Assembly (NCBI RefSeq): GCF_001723175.1
Contig: NC_064651.1
Location: forward strand, 186,001-250,000
DNA length: 64,000 nucleotides
Direction of reading: 5' to 3'
Source of the DNA: Penicillium oxalicum
Taxonomy: Eukaryota > Ascomycota > Eurotiomycetes > Eurotiales > Aspergillaceae
Shown: in pieces, positions 24,830 to 37,335 of the stretch
Layout of the letters: the number at the start of each line of letters is the position of its first letter
Numbering within the stretch: position 1 is the stretch's first letter
The notes under the pieces: model-generated
The model's database searches: none
What the model saw: the letters and a program-made list of their open reading frames with translations, nothing else
What the model was told of the DNA's origin: nothing
Made by a program: the position numbers and the translations under genes

Positions 24830-27800
24830 AACGCAACAACGAAAGCGAAAACGAGGTCAGGAATGGAAGGTTTTCGGAAAGAAAACATTCTCGGTACTTC
24901 AGGGCCGAGGACAATCGGTAGATATAATTCAGGAACCCCCGTCACGAAGGGATTGATCAAAGTCGCATGCAAAGATCAAATTAGGTGTTTTGGCGGCGCC
25001 ACGAGGCTGATTACTAGATGAAGAGCGCGGAGAGAGTGGAGTTGCTTCTTTTCGACCCATACACAGGATAATCCAGACCGTACCAGACGGTTGGTCCCTG
25101 GACGCATCAGTGGTGACCAGGCCTTACATAACCCCGGTGCACAGGCAGTGAAGCACACGCCATCCGGGTCGGTGGGAGATGAGCTTGACAGGAACAGGAC
25201 TAAAGGCTCCGGTCAAGAGTGGATTCAAGATGGAGCGAAAGCTCAAATCGAAAGAATTGCTGATTGAACGGCGGAGGTGAAAACGTGGCCCATCTGGACC
25301 ATGCCAGATGCATCGTACTCCACCGAGCCACCACGATGACAAGTCACCCGCGGATTCTGGTTGGACGGCAGATGTAACCCCACGAGTGTCGAACAAGGTT
25401 TTCCGTCTTCTCCCCGAAGAAAATTAGTGTAGGTGAGGAAACGATCTTTGCCAGAACAAGCAGGAATTTAAGGTAGACAGTAATGGCTGGGCCGACAGTC
25501 TACGGTTGGCTTCGGGAGCTCGAGCGCTGAAGGGGTAATAACAAGCGAGTCTGCATGCATTGTGTTGATCATATTGATATAAAATCTGTGCTTCGAAGCA
25601 CAGAGTATGCGATGGCCTATGCGCTCTTGATCAAGAGGTGAATTCTGCAGAAAACTCACCTCAAGGGTGTTGCAGGATAGCAAGGTTTTTGTTCCACATG
25701 GGCAAGATAGCAAGTTGACGGGCGCATTTCTCTGAGCTTTACCCTTTCTCAGGATGAAAGGGTTGAAGAAGAAAATAGAGTGCACGCTCCCTCGTGCTCG
25801 TCTCTCGAACCCGTACGCCAACTTGCCTAACCAATCAACATTTTCTTTTCACCCATCATACCGACAAAGGTCCAATAATCTTGAAGCATGTAGAATGGAC
25901 AAAATTTCCGGGAGGTCTCTATTCGCTGCCCCAACAATCCAAAGGTAGCACGCGAGTCATTCGGGTTGAAGCTTAATAATGCATCGTGGCGGCGTAACTA
26001 TAATCGCTCGTGCGTAAATCCTGACACGTCCAGCTGGATGTGGGCTGCTCGACGCCCCGTCGGACACACAATTAGCCACGAGATATGTCTGTTGCCTTCG
26101 AATAGTCTGGCGGGCCATGGACGATTGAGATGAGGCTTTCAGAGTCTTATTTTTCCTTTTTCTTGTCTCTCGATCGGTGAGTGTTTCAGGTGCAGAGTCG
26201 TCGCGTCTTCAGATTGAAAGGGGTCAGGCACAGTATCTGCCAGGTTGGTACTGTTGTCAGTCAACGGATCTGATCCGTTAGACAGCGGCACCGAGCACCA
26301 GCAGTGACATGCCCTGGCCACCAGAAGGGAGGCGCTTGGTTCGAGTGGCGGTCCCCACCGAGCCACATTTGCGACCATTAGCAATCTCAACAAGACCGCT
26401 CGGGCGCCGTCCCAAACTTTAAACAAAATGATCTCCCGGGCTCTCGTGCCAGGAGGCAAAGGACGTCCGCGCTGTCCTCTATGGGTTTCAGGACTCACAA
26501 GATACGTCTTACGCATGAGACCATTCCGGTACTGCTGGGTCGGAGCATGTGGTCAATGGATCGATGGGGACTGTGTCTGACGAATGCCGTGGACGGTGGG
26601 GACACCGGAATTCAAGGGGAATCGGCACCTCTGCGATTGGCTTCGGGCAATCGGGCTTCAATTGACTTGTGATTGACACCCGTGGATAGCGTCCTGCGAG
26701 TGAGGCTTATTGTGCCCCGGTCCCGTTCAAACCCTGTCGATCGTGGAGGGTATCTGAGGAAGCAGTGCCGAACACAGAACCACATGAAGCCGAAGCCGTG
26801 ATTCGGGCGGTTTCAGAAAATTTGGATCCAGTAAACAGGTCCATGAGGGGCCAATTGTGTCCTTCTTCACTGTCTTTTTTTCCTCCGCGGGGACCGCGGT
26901 TGCGGCGCGGCTGCGGGTTCATCAGGTTGAGAAAGTCAGTGGATCAGTACCCTTTCATCCAGAAAGAAAAAGAAATAGAGGAGGAAAAGAAGGGGGGAAA
27001 AAGAAAAAAAAAGATCAATACGAATAGCTGAAAGCAAAAGCAAAACCAGTCCAGAGAGGAATGAGCAGGAGATTCAGGTATCCGCTCTGCCGCCAGGACC
27101 TTCCTCGAGCCAAATGCCTTCAACTCCCACAGGCTCGGATGCGCTTCTCCGTGGATGAGGTGCGGGTCCCTCAGTCCCGAGATTTCCAGCTGCCTCTTTG
27201 AGTGCCGTGCACCAAGTAGCTGGGTCAGTCGAACATGGTGTGTCTAGATGAATGATCATGCAGGGGCAGGAATCCATAATTATGAGCACCAGTGTCTGGG
27301 TCTTGAGGTTGACGAGGACTCAAAAACACAAATAGTCTGAGGCCCCAGCAGCCACAAAGAAGGACCCATCGGGCGATGTATTTCACGTGTGCCACATGAT
27401 TCCATCTCGATTCTGCCCGTTTCGACGTTTACCGCCTCCTGTCCCTGTCTGGCAGAGTTCACCTTCCGATCATCCGCGTCGACGCTGTCCATCTACGAGG
27501 GGAACTAATATGCAGGCTGCCTTGTACGTATGCCCTACACCATGCGCATGCTCACGCAGCCATGAGATCCGATACGACATGATGGAATTAATGATCCTGG
27601 TTGGCGGCTTGATCTGGTATGAGAGAACTCCGCCCGCGATTTAAAAAATACTCCAATATATCACCAGCACGCAGATCCTCTGATTTGTGCCCTTGTAGAG
27701 CAACCTACTATACCCTTCGGCAGTAGATCAGTGTTATCCACCGCAAACTACAACGCCTCACTGCCAGCTTCCGAGAATCCTTACTGTCGAGACCTTCGAG

Positions 27801-28334
27801 TGATCTTGTTCCTGCCATGCTCGTGACCTGCCCTTCAATTCTCTGTGAAGGGAATGTAAGACGAGCTAGCGTGGATAAAGTGCAATAGCGTCCCGCTCGC
27901 TGGGCTAGAAGGAGTGGTGATCACCACCGGGTAGCCCAGAGTCTCGTCAGAGTCTCGTCATGCGGTCTTGTAAGATCAGGTGACTGGCCGCCAGTCCAGT
28001 GACGACCGTCCAGGGTCAGCGATGACAGAGGTGAACCAGACAGAGTCTAAGGTGGCCGCCTGCCAACCACAAACTTGATAGATTCAGGATTCTGTCTCGA
28101 AAACAAGCGAGTGCAAGCTGGCCCTGCCAGGATGGTGGAAAGGCTCAGACCTTATCATGCTGGGCCTTATCTGCTTATCTCCCAGCCTCCTGTCTTCTTA
28201 ATCCTATGACTTGACTTCGAGCGCTAGCCCACCTGGCCCTGGAAATACAAAGGATCGCGTGGTCGAAACCTCATTGTCTTCCTGGTGATGCGGCAGTAAC
28301 GCAAGACAAGAATCGGAACCCTGGAAACCCTACC
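24830..28334. other. Divergent intergenic region, no gene recognised
   Basis: About 3.5 kb between two divergently transcribed genes. It contains an A/G-rich tract near 27.0 kb and a short direct repeat (AGTCTCGTC twice) near 27.95 kb. Small open frames on both strands have no recognisable domain and I could not join them into a gene. Both flanking promoters lie here. Confidence 0.5.
26961..27014 (+). repeat. Polypurine tract
   Basis: 54 bases that are purine on the plus strand except for a single T at 26976, made of GAAA, GGA and A runs. Such mirror-like polypurine stretches can form triplex structures and often mark nucleosome-poor DNA. It is not inside a recognised gene. Confidence 0.7.
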
Positions 28335-30634
28335 ATGTCTCTTCCACGGATCTCCTTTCTGGAAGGATGGGAGCGCATGCCCGCCGCAGCTCTCCTGCGG
28401 GGCCGTGCGGACGAGCCGCAGTCAGATACCGAGTCCGATACATACCAAGATCTGCCAGACGATGCCTCGATTGCTTCGTCCTTTCCCTCTACGTATAGCA
28501 GACTTAATTTCAATCCGTATGCCGGACCGGGCTGGAACGAGAGTACGATAGATGATCGAGACGAGCGACGATCGCTGCTGGGAAACTTTGGATTCTCATC
28601 TACGGGTCCACCGGTGGCTCGTGCGGAGTCACACAGGAGACAGTCGTCGGTCCTCTCAGGGACCGAGTCTCAAAAAGAACCTGTGGCGTATCCAGATACA
28701 CGTGGGGCCTTTGAAGTGAGTCCTGCTCGAAGAATAGGTACGTGTGCGAGAGGGTCGACGATTTGCTGGAAAATCAAAACATAGGCCCGTCATCAAACAT
28801 TCTGGCTGGTGGAACTGATAGTTTGAAAATAGCCCAGGTGTCGTTCGCGGTGATCTACTGCTTTCTCGCGGCGGGAGTGGTGTTCGGGTTTGCAGCCTTG
28901 AAGCCTGTCCTCATCCGAGAAAATGTCTATCGTCATCTTTGCACACCTGATGAACTTGATCAAGACGCGGTTGTCTGCGACGGCCAAGAAATTCGGTATG
29001 CCTCCCCACCGCCCCCGCCAGGGATACTTTGATTGTGAGAAGGTATGCTGATACTCGCTTCAAGGCTGAACCTGATGTTTACTATCGCCGCTGTCGTGAC
29101 CAATGTTTCGGCTCTTCCCGTTGGAACCATTCTAGATGCATATGGCCCTCGTGCCAGTGGTATTATTGGAAGTATCTTCCTCGCAACTGGTGCTATTCTT
29201 TTCAGCTTGGCAAAAAGACTGCCATTTGATGGATACATCCCAGGCTACCTCTTCCTCTCCCTGGGGGGGCCATTTGTCTTCATCTCGTCTTTTCAGCTCT
29301 CCAATACTTTCCCGAAACGATCTGGTCTGATTCTGTCCATGCTGACCGGCGCTTTTGATGCATCGAGTGCACTTTTCCTCCTATTTCGTCTTCTCAGCGA
29401 GTGGACAGACGGTGCTGTCTCAACACGGCTGTTCTTTCTACTTTATCTCAGTGTGCCGTTGTTCATCCTTGTCGTCCAACCTGGTGTTATGCCGGCAACG
29501 TCGTATAAGACCACCGGCGAACTCGTGCAGGAAGCCGAAGCGCAGGTTGTTGACGAGATCAACGATCGTATCGACGTCGACATTGAAGATCGCAACGAAA
29601 GCGAGCGCCAACGCTATCTCCGCCGCGAAAGGCGTCAGACCATCGTCGGTCAGATTCACGATCTCCTAGACGACGAGACCGCCTCGGTCATCTCCGCCGC
29701 CGGGATCAACGAACGCATTTTTAATTCGCCATTCCGGCCGTCAAGTCCGCACTCTGGGCAGCCAAGGCTTGCAGTTCGCGCTCGATCGTCAAAGCTCCAG
29801 TTGCAGCAGGCCCTCCCTCAGAAACCCCCCAATGCCAGCGGCGTCTGGGGTGTTCTCCATGGCCGGAGTGCTTGGGAACAGCTCCAGACCCCCTGGTTCG
29901 TCTTGATTACTCTTTTCACCATTCTAATGATGCTCCGTATCAATTACTTTGTCGCAACTCTTCGGTCTCAATATGCGTATCTCCTCGGGTCGCGCGCCGA
30001 AGCGGCCCGAATCAACGGAATCTTTGACATTCTTCTCCCAGTCGGAGGACTTGTCTCTATCCCGTTCATCGGCACTTTTCTTGATAAATTCCAGACCCGC
30101 ACAATTCTCACTATCCTCGCTGTCACCGCCACCGCCATCGGAATCCTGGGATGTATTCAGCACAGCCAATTCGCTGCTTACGCCAATATCGTTCTCTTTG
30201 TGCTTTACAGGCCTTTCTATTACACGGCTGTCTCGGACTATGCGGCAAAGGTATTTGGGTTCCAAACTTTCGGCAAAGTGTACGGTTTGATCATCTGTTT
30301 AGCTGGACTGGGTAATTTCGCCCAGGCTGGCCTGGACACGATCACACTGAAACGGTTTGGCGGGAACCCCATCCCGGTGAATGTGATCCTGACGGTCCTC
30401 GTCGGCCTTGTGGGTGCGGCCTTGGTGGCATTTGTGAGTTGGAAGACCGTAGTAATTCGAGCCGAGAGTGGGAAGGGATTGCGTGATACGGGGGACACTT
30501 CGACGCACGTCCATGGCACGAATGGCCCGGTCATTGAGGGAAGTGAAGCAGTGAATCAGCTGGCAACTAGCAATGGTGAGAGACAGCCCTTACTATCTGG
30601 GGGTAGTATTGAGCAGCGAACATATGGCTCGTGA
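28335..30634 (+). CDS. MFS transporter, Fmp42 / SLC43-like
   Basis: Three exons, 28335-28737, 28785-28995 and 29065-30634, over introns of 47 and 69 nt (GTACGT...CATAG; GTATGC...TCAAG), encode 727 residues. A cytoplasmic N-terminus of about 150 residues is acidic and Ser rich. The first helix (VSFAVIYCFLAAGVVFGFAAL) spans exon 2. After the second junction come helices with the motif-A-like loop (DAYGPRASGIIGS). There are about twelve helices in two bundles, separated by a long charged cytoplasmic loop of about 120 residues. The C-terminus is hydrophilic. The arrangement resembles yeast Fmp42 and the mammalian SLC43 amino-acid transporters; substrate and membrane (vacuole or plasma membrane) cannot be read from sequence. 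The first ATG of the open frame was chosen as start. Confidence 0.85.
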
Positions 30635-31062
30635 GGGAGAGCTCGCGTATTAAAGGGATGCGCGACTTATAACGTGAACATTTCATGTCTTGTCTCCGAG
30701 GTCTACGAAATTACGCACTTATTGAATGATAATGAAAGAACTTGCAACCTTGTCAGTTATTTCAAAGTAGATTTGTGGACCTTTTCCGATGAAAATTGAT
30801 TAGCATTGTAGTCTACGATGCCTCGCCCTTCTTTCCATGCATTCGCCGCAGACCAGATCCATTTGTCGACGTATTCCTACCGCGCAGATGCTGTCCATCC
30901 ATTACATTTCAAAAAAAAGCAACCACCGGAAGACAACAGTCGACTTGAAATTAATATGATAGACCCATAGATAAGAAGTCAAATCTCACGCTCGTATAAA
31001 TATAAAAAAAAGAAGCGCCCCCTGATCTTCCTAGACATGATATAATCCAGAATCTCCACTCT
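30635..31062. other. Short convergent intergenic region
   Basis: 428 bases between the stop codons of the transporter and the amidase, A/T-rich in its second half, holding the two 3' ends. No gene is seen. Confidence 0.6.
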
Positions 31063-33011
31063 CTAATCCACCTCCAAAAGATCGTACCTGCAACTCGATC
31101 CCGTCTCCGGATCCTTGTATTCCTCCAATGCCCGTTCCACAGCAGCCATGTATCCCAATACCTGCTCTTCCTGCCATCGACGCCCGACGACCTGTACCGC
31201 CGTCGGCAGTCCCGCCATCTTGGCAGCATCGTAATGCTTCCAGGCTCCGCGCGCAACGCTATGGTCACATCCCAGACGCTTCAGCGCAGTTTTGTAAGGG
31301 GTGACGAGCGCATCGCGAGACGCATCTACATGTCCGACTGGCAGCACTCCAGCCGAGTAATCGAGCAGGTTCCAGAGGAAAGTGTATCCGCAAGAAGAAA
31401 CGGCGTCATGCATTGCCTTGTGCGGCAGAGCAGGGGTGGCATTAACCGGGCAGAGGATAAAGTCGTACTGCTGAGGGGCAGCATCCCACCATTTATGCCA
31501 AGTGGCGCGGAAAGATTCGCGCTGGGCGACGAGAGTCCAGAGAGCGGCGGATGATTTGGGGCCAAAGTCTTTGATGAGTGTTGCGAGGACGGTGTCCCGT
31601 CTGATGTAGCGGACATAAAGGTAGTAGAGGTAGCGGAGGGGCCGAGGGAGGTGGGCAATGCTGGAGAGTTGGCTGGCGCCTGGATCGGATGGCTCAAAGG
31701 AGCGGAGGTTGACGTTGAAATGGTGGCAGCCATCGGAGTTGAGGAGCTGCGAGGCGAGATTAAGACCGGTGAAAGGGTCGGCATTGGTTGGTGGGCGGAT
31801 CTCGGTGACGGAGTGACCGGCTGCCGTGAGGGCGGCGACGGTGGTCGACAGAGCGCGTTCAATGGCGGGAGTTGGGGGAACGACACCTAGAACAGGGTCA
31901 ATTAAGTTGATTCTTTTTCTCTCAGACACTCAGTTTCTTGTCCAGTTTAAAAAAGAAAACATACCGTCGGTGGTCATCAGGCCAATACGAAGAGCCTTGC
32001 TCTGGGCCTCGTCCTCCAAATCCTCGCGCCATGAAATCGGATGAACCGTGTAGTCGTACTTCCATGGCTGCATACCAATGATAGCCTTGGTGAAGTATGT
32101 CAAGTCATTCAGTGTACGGGCCATTGGACTGAAAACACTTGGCACCCCCTCTTGGCCAGGCATACTCGTATTCACTCCAACTTTGGGCCAACGCCCGGTA
32201 CTGCAGCGGAGTGAGTAGATGCCACTCCAAGCGGCCGGTACGCGAACCGAGCCCGCAACGTCAGAGCCAATGCCAATTCGTCCCCCCTGGGCGAGGAGAG
32301 CAGCCTCTCCACCCGTTGAACCACCCGGACTGTAATCAGGGACATGAGGGTTGCGGCAGTGACCCCAAAGACCGTTGGCGGATTCGAAGGATAGCAGGGT
32401 GATTGGCAGCGCAGTCTTGGCGTATGGAACGGCTCCTGGTGTCTCGTCAGAAAATCTGGGCTGGCCATCAATTGTGTTTGGGCTCCATTCTTACCGGCAT
32501 CCTTCAAGAGCCTCGTCATGGGTCCATCCTCTGCCACGGGCTGGTTTGCCAGAGCTGAATAGCCAAGGGAAGTGTCGAAACCTTTCACATGAACCGAGTC
32601 TTTGAGAGACACTGGAATACCGGCCAGGGGCCCCTTCAGATTGACGTCTGATTCAAGCCATGACTCGGCCTCGGGCAGCAGCAGCTCGGTGACACAGTTA
32701 GTCCGCTCTTGAGCTTTGACCGCAATCTTGCCATAGGTTCTCAAGACGGTCAGGGGAGACGTGTGGGAGCTCTGGATGTCATGAACTAGCTCTTGGATTG
32801 GTTTGTCAATGATTACTTTGTCGTCCTCGGTAATTCGTTCATGGTAGGGATACGGCAACGATGCAAAGCGAGCGGCTCGCTCGGCTTGCTTTTGGTTGCT
32901 ACGGATCGGTCAGCGAGCGAGATCCTCAAATAGAAGCACTGTGGTGCCTGGTCAAAGCCTGGGAGCTCACCGTATCTTGCGGTAGGTGAAATAATCAAAT
33001 GGAGGAAGCAT
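31063..33011 (-). CDS. Amidase (amidase-signature family, acetamidase-like)
   Basis: Four exons: 33011-32971, 32898-32495, 32435-31965 and 31886-31063; introns 72, 59 and 78 nt with standard signals. The protein has 579 residues, typical for fungal amidases. The Ser-cisSer-Lys triad is visible: Lys113 in GIPVSLKDSVHVKG, Ser188 in PGGSTGGE, and the nucleophile Ser211 in GSDVAGSVR. The usual GTD before the nucleophile is GSD here. No signal peptide is seen, so a cytosolic enzyme hydrolysing a small amide is likely; substrates of the family range from acetamide to aryl amides. Without the splicing of exon 2 to 3, the Ser-Gly signature would be out of frame, which supports the model. The neighbour on the plus side is a transporter, convergent; no clear functional link. 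Confidence 0.92.
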
Positions 33012-33708
33012 GGCGGTACAGGATGCAGAATTAACGAAGAGGCGGCAATCGGCACCTTTTTGTACCCCCAAAGAAAGGGAGCTCTTTGCGGGGAATGACA
33101 ATCGCGTGTGGGGAAGGGCGATAAGCGGAAGCTTCCGTCGGCTGGAGTCGGCGGGGGCAAGTCCGAAGTCACTATTGGCGTGCTCAGTAGGATACACGGT
33201 CGTCTTTAAAGCGCACGGTTCTCAAGGTCAGCATTTATTCCGAGGTCCAGCATTATCCCTGTTGCCTCAATTCCCACAAATGAGAAAAACGGCAGCGCCC
33301 TCCAGAGTGCTGGGCCGATGTTCTATTACCCGACGACATATCGCGACACCACTGGCACGGACATCTTGATAAGGAGAGACGATCCGCGCTCTGGCGGTCC
33401 ACTTTGAGCAGGTTCAGCCGAGAATAGCGCCCTGCGTATTCGGCCCGGTCATCGTGATTGGTAAGGAGAAAGAAAGTTATATTCAAGATTATCAAAAGAA
33501 CGATTAGAGAAGAAGAAGAAACAAAAATCTATACAAATCAAAAAGAGGGGGACGCCATGAGGCCGCCCTGGAGGTGCGGCGGGTATATCTCCAGATCGAT
33601 CTGGTTCTTCTTGCGTCGCTAGCTTGCGACCAGGTGACAAGAAACAAGGGTATGGGTTGGACGTGTCTGAAACGATGAGTGGGTTGAAGCCACCCAGACT
33701 CGGCAAAG
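33012..33708. other. Amidase promoter and 3' flank of a small gene
   Basis: 697 bases between two minus-strand genes. No gene is seen. The part next to 33011 should hold the amidase promoter; no TATA box is obvious. Confidence 0.5.
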
Positions 33709-34028
33709 CTATGGCTCGATCCGCTGCATCCAGTGGTGTCTCGCCAGCCACCAGACGATGATCGCGCCAATCACTACTAACAACACCCCAAAGAAGATGA
33801 CAAACCCCCAGATTAGCGTGCGCTTGCGCTTCCGGCGTTCACGATCCAGCCAGGAATCGGATTTTCTGCTCTCGGGATAGAACATCAGCAATGCTCAACT
33901 CTTCGTGAACAATACCGTACTGACCGGACAGGTGAGATGCATTCGGCGTCACTCTTGGCTTCGATTTCTTGCAGGTGGACAGCGGTCGAAAATCGTTTCC
34001 AAAAATATGGGTCACGAACAAGAGCCAT
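33709..34028 (-). CDS. Small single-helix membrane protein, fungal
   Basis: Two exons, 34028-33925 and 33865-33709, joined over a 59-nt intron (GTCAGT donor, TTGCTGATG branch, GCAG acceptor), encode 86 residues. The N-terminus (ALVRDPYFWKRFSTAVHL) is followed by a charged stretch, a basic patch (DRERRKRKRT) and one strong membrane helix (IWGFVIFFGVLLVVIGAIIVWW), ending in a short tail. The positive-inside rule predicts N-terminus in the cytoplasm. It resembles small uncharacterised proteins conserved in Aspergillus-type fungi; a function is not known. The upstream extension of the frame to an ATG at 34088 is not favoured because relatives seem to begin at this Met-Ala-Leu. Confidence 0.75.
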
Positions 34029-36378
34029 GATGATAGGGCGTGGATGATGATTCGGGTAGGGCGTAAGGAGCAGTCTCGGTCGTATCAAGGCGCACCAGTG
34101 GTCGAAGCCACCAAAAGGTGAGCAGAGTAGTCGCGAGATTGAGGCTCGATGTCCTCTCCGGTTGAACTGATGATTTCAGTCAAGAAACCGAGCGGTTGTA
34201 ATAATTGAAGTACGTTGTTGGTCAATTTGACCCCGGTCGTCAGAAAAAGAAGACACCTCGGTCGCCTAATGCTCCTCCTTTCGTCTCTTTTTTCTTTTCG
34301 TTTCTAACTGTCCCCGAGACTGTGTGCAGTGTAGCAATCAAGAGCACTTGTTAGAATACGAAATTGGTCGGTCGCTTTCAGTTTTTGCGGGACTGGAAAA
34401 CGGCTCAGTGGATTGGTGACAGTGAAGTAAGTAGATGAGAAGTGTTCGAAAGGGGACGGATGTGGTACCGCAGATGTCAATGTGAAACGGTGACGGCTGG
34501 GAAAGACAGGACACTTAACTTACTCCATCACAATCTGCAATGTTTACATCCAGATCTCCTGTCAAGAATTTGCAAGGCCTGGAATATTGTACCGGTCGCA
34601 AGATTGGCTCGCCATTCGAGATTCTTGGGCTGCTAGCCTTGTCTACCTTTCGGACAACAAGGCGTTTGACCCACAAGCAACCTCCAAATCGAAGCCAACC
34701 AAGAAGATCAGAGGAGACGCGACACGATAGCCTCAGTGAAATTTTGATCTAATGGTGACCCAGTCAGAGGCGAAGGAATGCTATCTCTGGAAGTGGTATG
34801 TCGTCGAGGAATGCAGGGGTGATTGACCGGCGACGGGACGGATGGTGTTCTGCTGGAAGCCATCTTCCCTCAGGGGGTGCTCCCTTCAAGTGCCAAACAT
34901 GGGATCTGAATCATCTCCAAAAACAATATCTGGCAAAGATAGATGTGCAGTTCCTTATCCTTAATATAGGAGCGGGAGCCCTCGCGACAGCCAGGCGCTG
35001 GGTATCAAACGACAAGGCCGCAGTTGTGCTTGACACTTTTGAGTCGCCGCCCACACTACTTGAAGTGAAAATAGATTCCACGAGAACTTCCAGGACCACA
35101 CTTCAATCAGCTCAGCACCTATAAATGGCATCTTCAATGCATTTCCTGCAAAACAACATTTTTTTCTTTTGAGAAAACCCCTGGACATATGTCGTGTCTC
35201 GATATGCTATCTTCCACTCACCCTACGTGCTGGTGTGATCTCGGGCGATACACACGATGGAGCGTTCAGGGTCGGATTGGCACTTTGGTAGTAGACTCGA
35301 TTCAAAATTTTCTGACAGTCTCACAATCGAGTTTAAAGATAGGTAATCATTCAGATTCAGCGCCGCTGTTACCTGAACCAACCGGCTCTCTTCAACAATC
35401 CCATCGTTGGCACCGTCGTCATCATCCATGAGAAAAGAACGAGGATCCATAAGGCTACCATACGCACCTTGGAGGCGCTCAGACTATATTACCAACGAGA
35501 CGGCCCAGATGAGTAGTCTTCCACTGATATTTGGCACCTTTTATTTTAAGAGCCGTGTCACATATGTCGATGTTGCCCCTTGCTGTTCCTCAAACTGATG
35601 CAATATTACAATGAGTATAGGATTAGGTACATAAATCAGCAAAAATTTATGAAGTAGTGAGTCGTGAGTCCGTTTGGACAACAATTTTTCTTCCAAACCT
35701 TTCAGAAATCAAGTTGCCAAAAGATAAAAGTCTCGACTTCTCAGTGACAGCACAAATTGCAGCGGTTGGAAGATACAGACTGGACGAATGAAGGACTTAT
35801 GCACGTGATATTTTAGGCTCTTCCCGTTCCACTACTCGTTTTTTGGTCCTTCGTCTCGTAGACTATTGTATGTCCATGCACCCTTTGAGATAGGACTCAA
35901 GTCTCACACTATTTCACCCTACATCATTCAGGATATTATTCGCTGTCGAAAACACTTCTCACAATCCAGGTTATTCAAAAAGGGAAAATTAACTTGCTTC
36001 CTGAATCCGATGAATGACGTCCTCGCCTGGGGACTCCCTACGCACTGTAGATCCTTAATTACCCTCTGTGCGTACGAGAAAGGGCAATCTATGACCCACC
36101 GAAATAAACGTGCTCAAAGCCCAGCTGCCCCCTGCAGATCAGCGGTTATTCGATAGTATTCAATGGGTGAACAGTAATTGGAAAGTCTCCTTGGCGTGAT
36201 GCGTCAATTGGTGCAAAAGACCTTTTGTTGGGAATTTGCTCTCTCTCGTTCCAGTGATGTCTCCTGTTGACACAGGTATAGATTTCACTGGGACTCAAGA
36301 GGGCAACATATCAGCCGACTACATGGAGAGAGTTACATACTAGCCGGCCGAAAAAAAAGGAAAGAAATCGACCAACTT
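34029..36378. other. Intergenic, no gene recognised
   Basis: About 2.35 kb between two minus-strand genes. Short open frames on both strands lack domains, and parts (35.6-36.4 kb) are A/T-rich. The promoter of the small membrane protein lies at the left end. Confidence 0.5.
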
Positions 36379-37335
36379 TCAAGATTTCTGAAATTTGAAA
36401 AACGCATCAACAACGTCACGATATCCCATCTTTTCCAGACGCTGGGCAACTCGGCGACGCCAGTCTGTTTTGGATGCATCATCGGTATACGTGAAATCGA
36501 TACCGGGCGAGAGCCGAAACTTTGTTCTCACCCATTCAATGGGAACGTAGCCAGCAATCTCCCAATCGATGATCCCCAGCGCGCTTGTTGAGGGATCCAC
36601 CAGAAGATTTGTAGGGCCAAGATCACAGTGATAAAAGACCAAATTCGAGACATCCATTTCCATGGCAGTGCAATTTTTGGTAAGTTGTTCCGGAGTTACA
36701 GCATCCGCTGAATCATCGTTACCTTTTCGCAAGTACCATTCTTGAAGTGAGTTTCCATCAACGCCACTGATAGTATCACCTTTCCATCGTGCCAAGTAAT
36801 GGCAGATATTTGCCATTTTGCCAATGTAATATTCCCGAAGAGTCTCATCCATGCTTGGCCAAGCCTCATCGAGGAGCTGACCGGGAACTTTCGAGACAAT
36901 CATAAAATATCGATTGTCAACCTCAAAATGACGGTAAACCTCGGGAAATGTAAATCCTTGGGGTTGTCGATCTTTAAGGAACCGCAGGGTCACATGCTCC
37001 CTTGTGAGAAGAGGAGAATATATGGGGTGGACTTTGATAAAGGCCTCGCCTGCTCGCCACACAGCCGTCGAGTTTCCAATGGCGTAAACTCGTGGGAGAT
37101 GTGGAGAATATTCAGAGAGAGGTCGCGAATCAGGAAGTGGCTCTGGTGCCGGAGAGAGCATGAAATGCCCACCATTGCTATCGCTCCAGCAGGTGTGATC
37201 TGTAGAAATGTTTTCTGCTGGGGGAGGCGATGGATAATGCGCGAGAAGAAACTCGCTCGAAATGAGCCAGGAATTGTCACTGATCTCCCGAATGGATTCC
37301 GTAATGTGTGGCTGGTCTGGATGATTCAGTGCCAT
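36379..37335 (-). CDS. APH-like phosphotransferase / kinase
   Basis: An intronless frame of 318 residues. It carries the aminoglycoside-phosphotransferase fold signature: a possible ATP-binding Lys101 (GEAFIKVH), the catalytic loop HCDLGPTN with Asp238 and Asn243, and the metal-binding DWE at Asp257 (GIIDWEIAG). The helical lobe between is Trp and Tyr rich, as usual in the fungal members of this very large family. Such proteins are numerous in filamentous fungi; substrates are mostly unknown and antibiotic resistance should not be assumed. The ATG at 37335 is the first in frame. The gene stands alone, with more than 2 kb on each side. Confidence 0.85.
   Translation of the reverse strand: MALNHPDQPHITESIREISDNSWLISSEFLLAHYPSPPPAENISTDHTCWSDSNGGHFMLSPAPEPLPDSRPLSEYSPHLPRVYAIGNSTAVWRAGEAFIKVHPIYSPLLTREHVTLRFLKDRQPQGFTFPEVYRHFEVDNRYFMIVSKVPGQLLDEAWPSMDETLREYYIGKMANICHYLARWKGDTISGVDGNSLQEWYLRKGNDDSADAVTPEQLTKNCTAMEMDVSNLVFYHCDLGPTNLLVDPSTSALGIIDWEIAGYVPIEWVRTKFRLSPGIDFTYTDDASKTDWRRRVAQRLEKMGYRDVVDAFFKFQKS

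Noticed and set aside
36379..37335. Calling the APH-like gene an antibiotic-resistance gene
   Set aside because: Fungal APH-fold proteins are numerous with unknown substrates; the sequence shows only the fold motifs.
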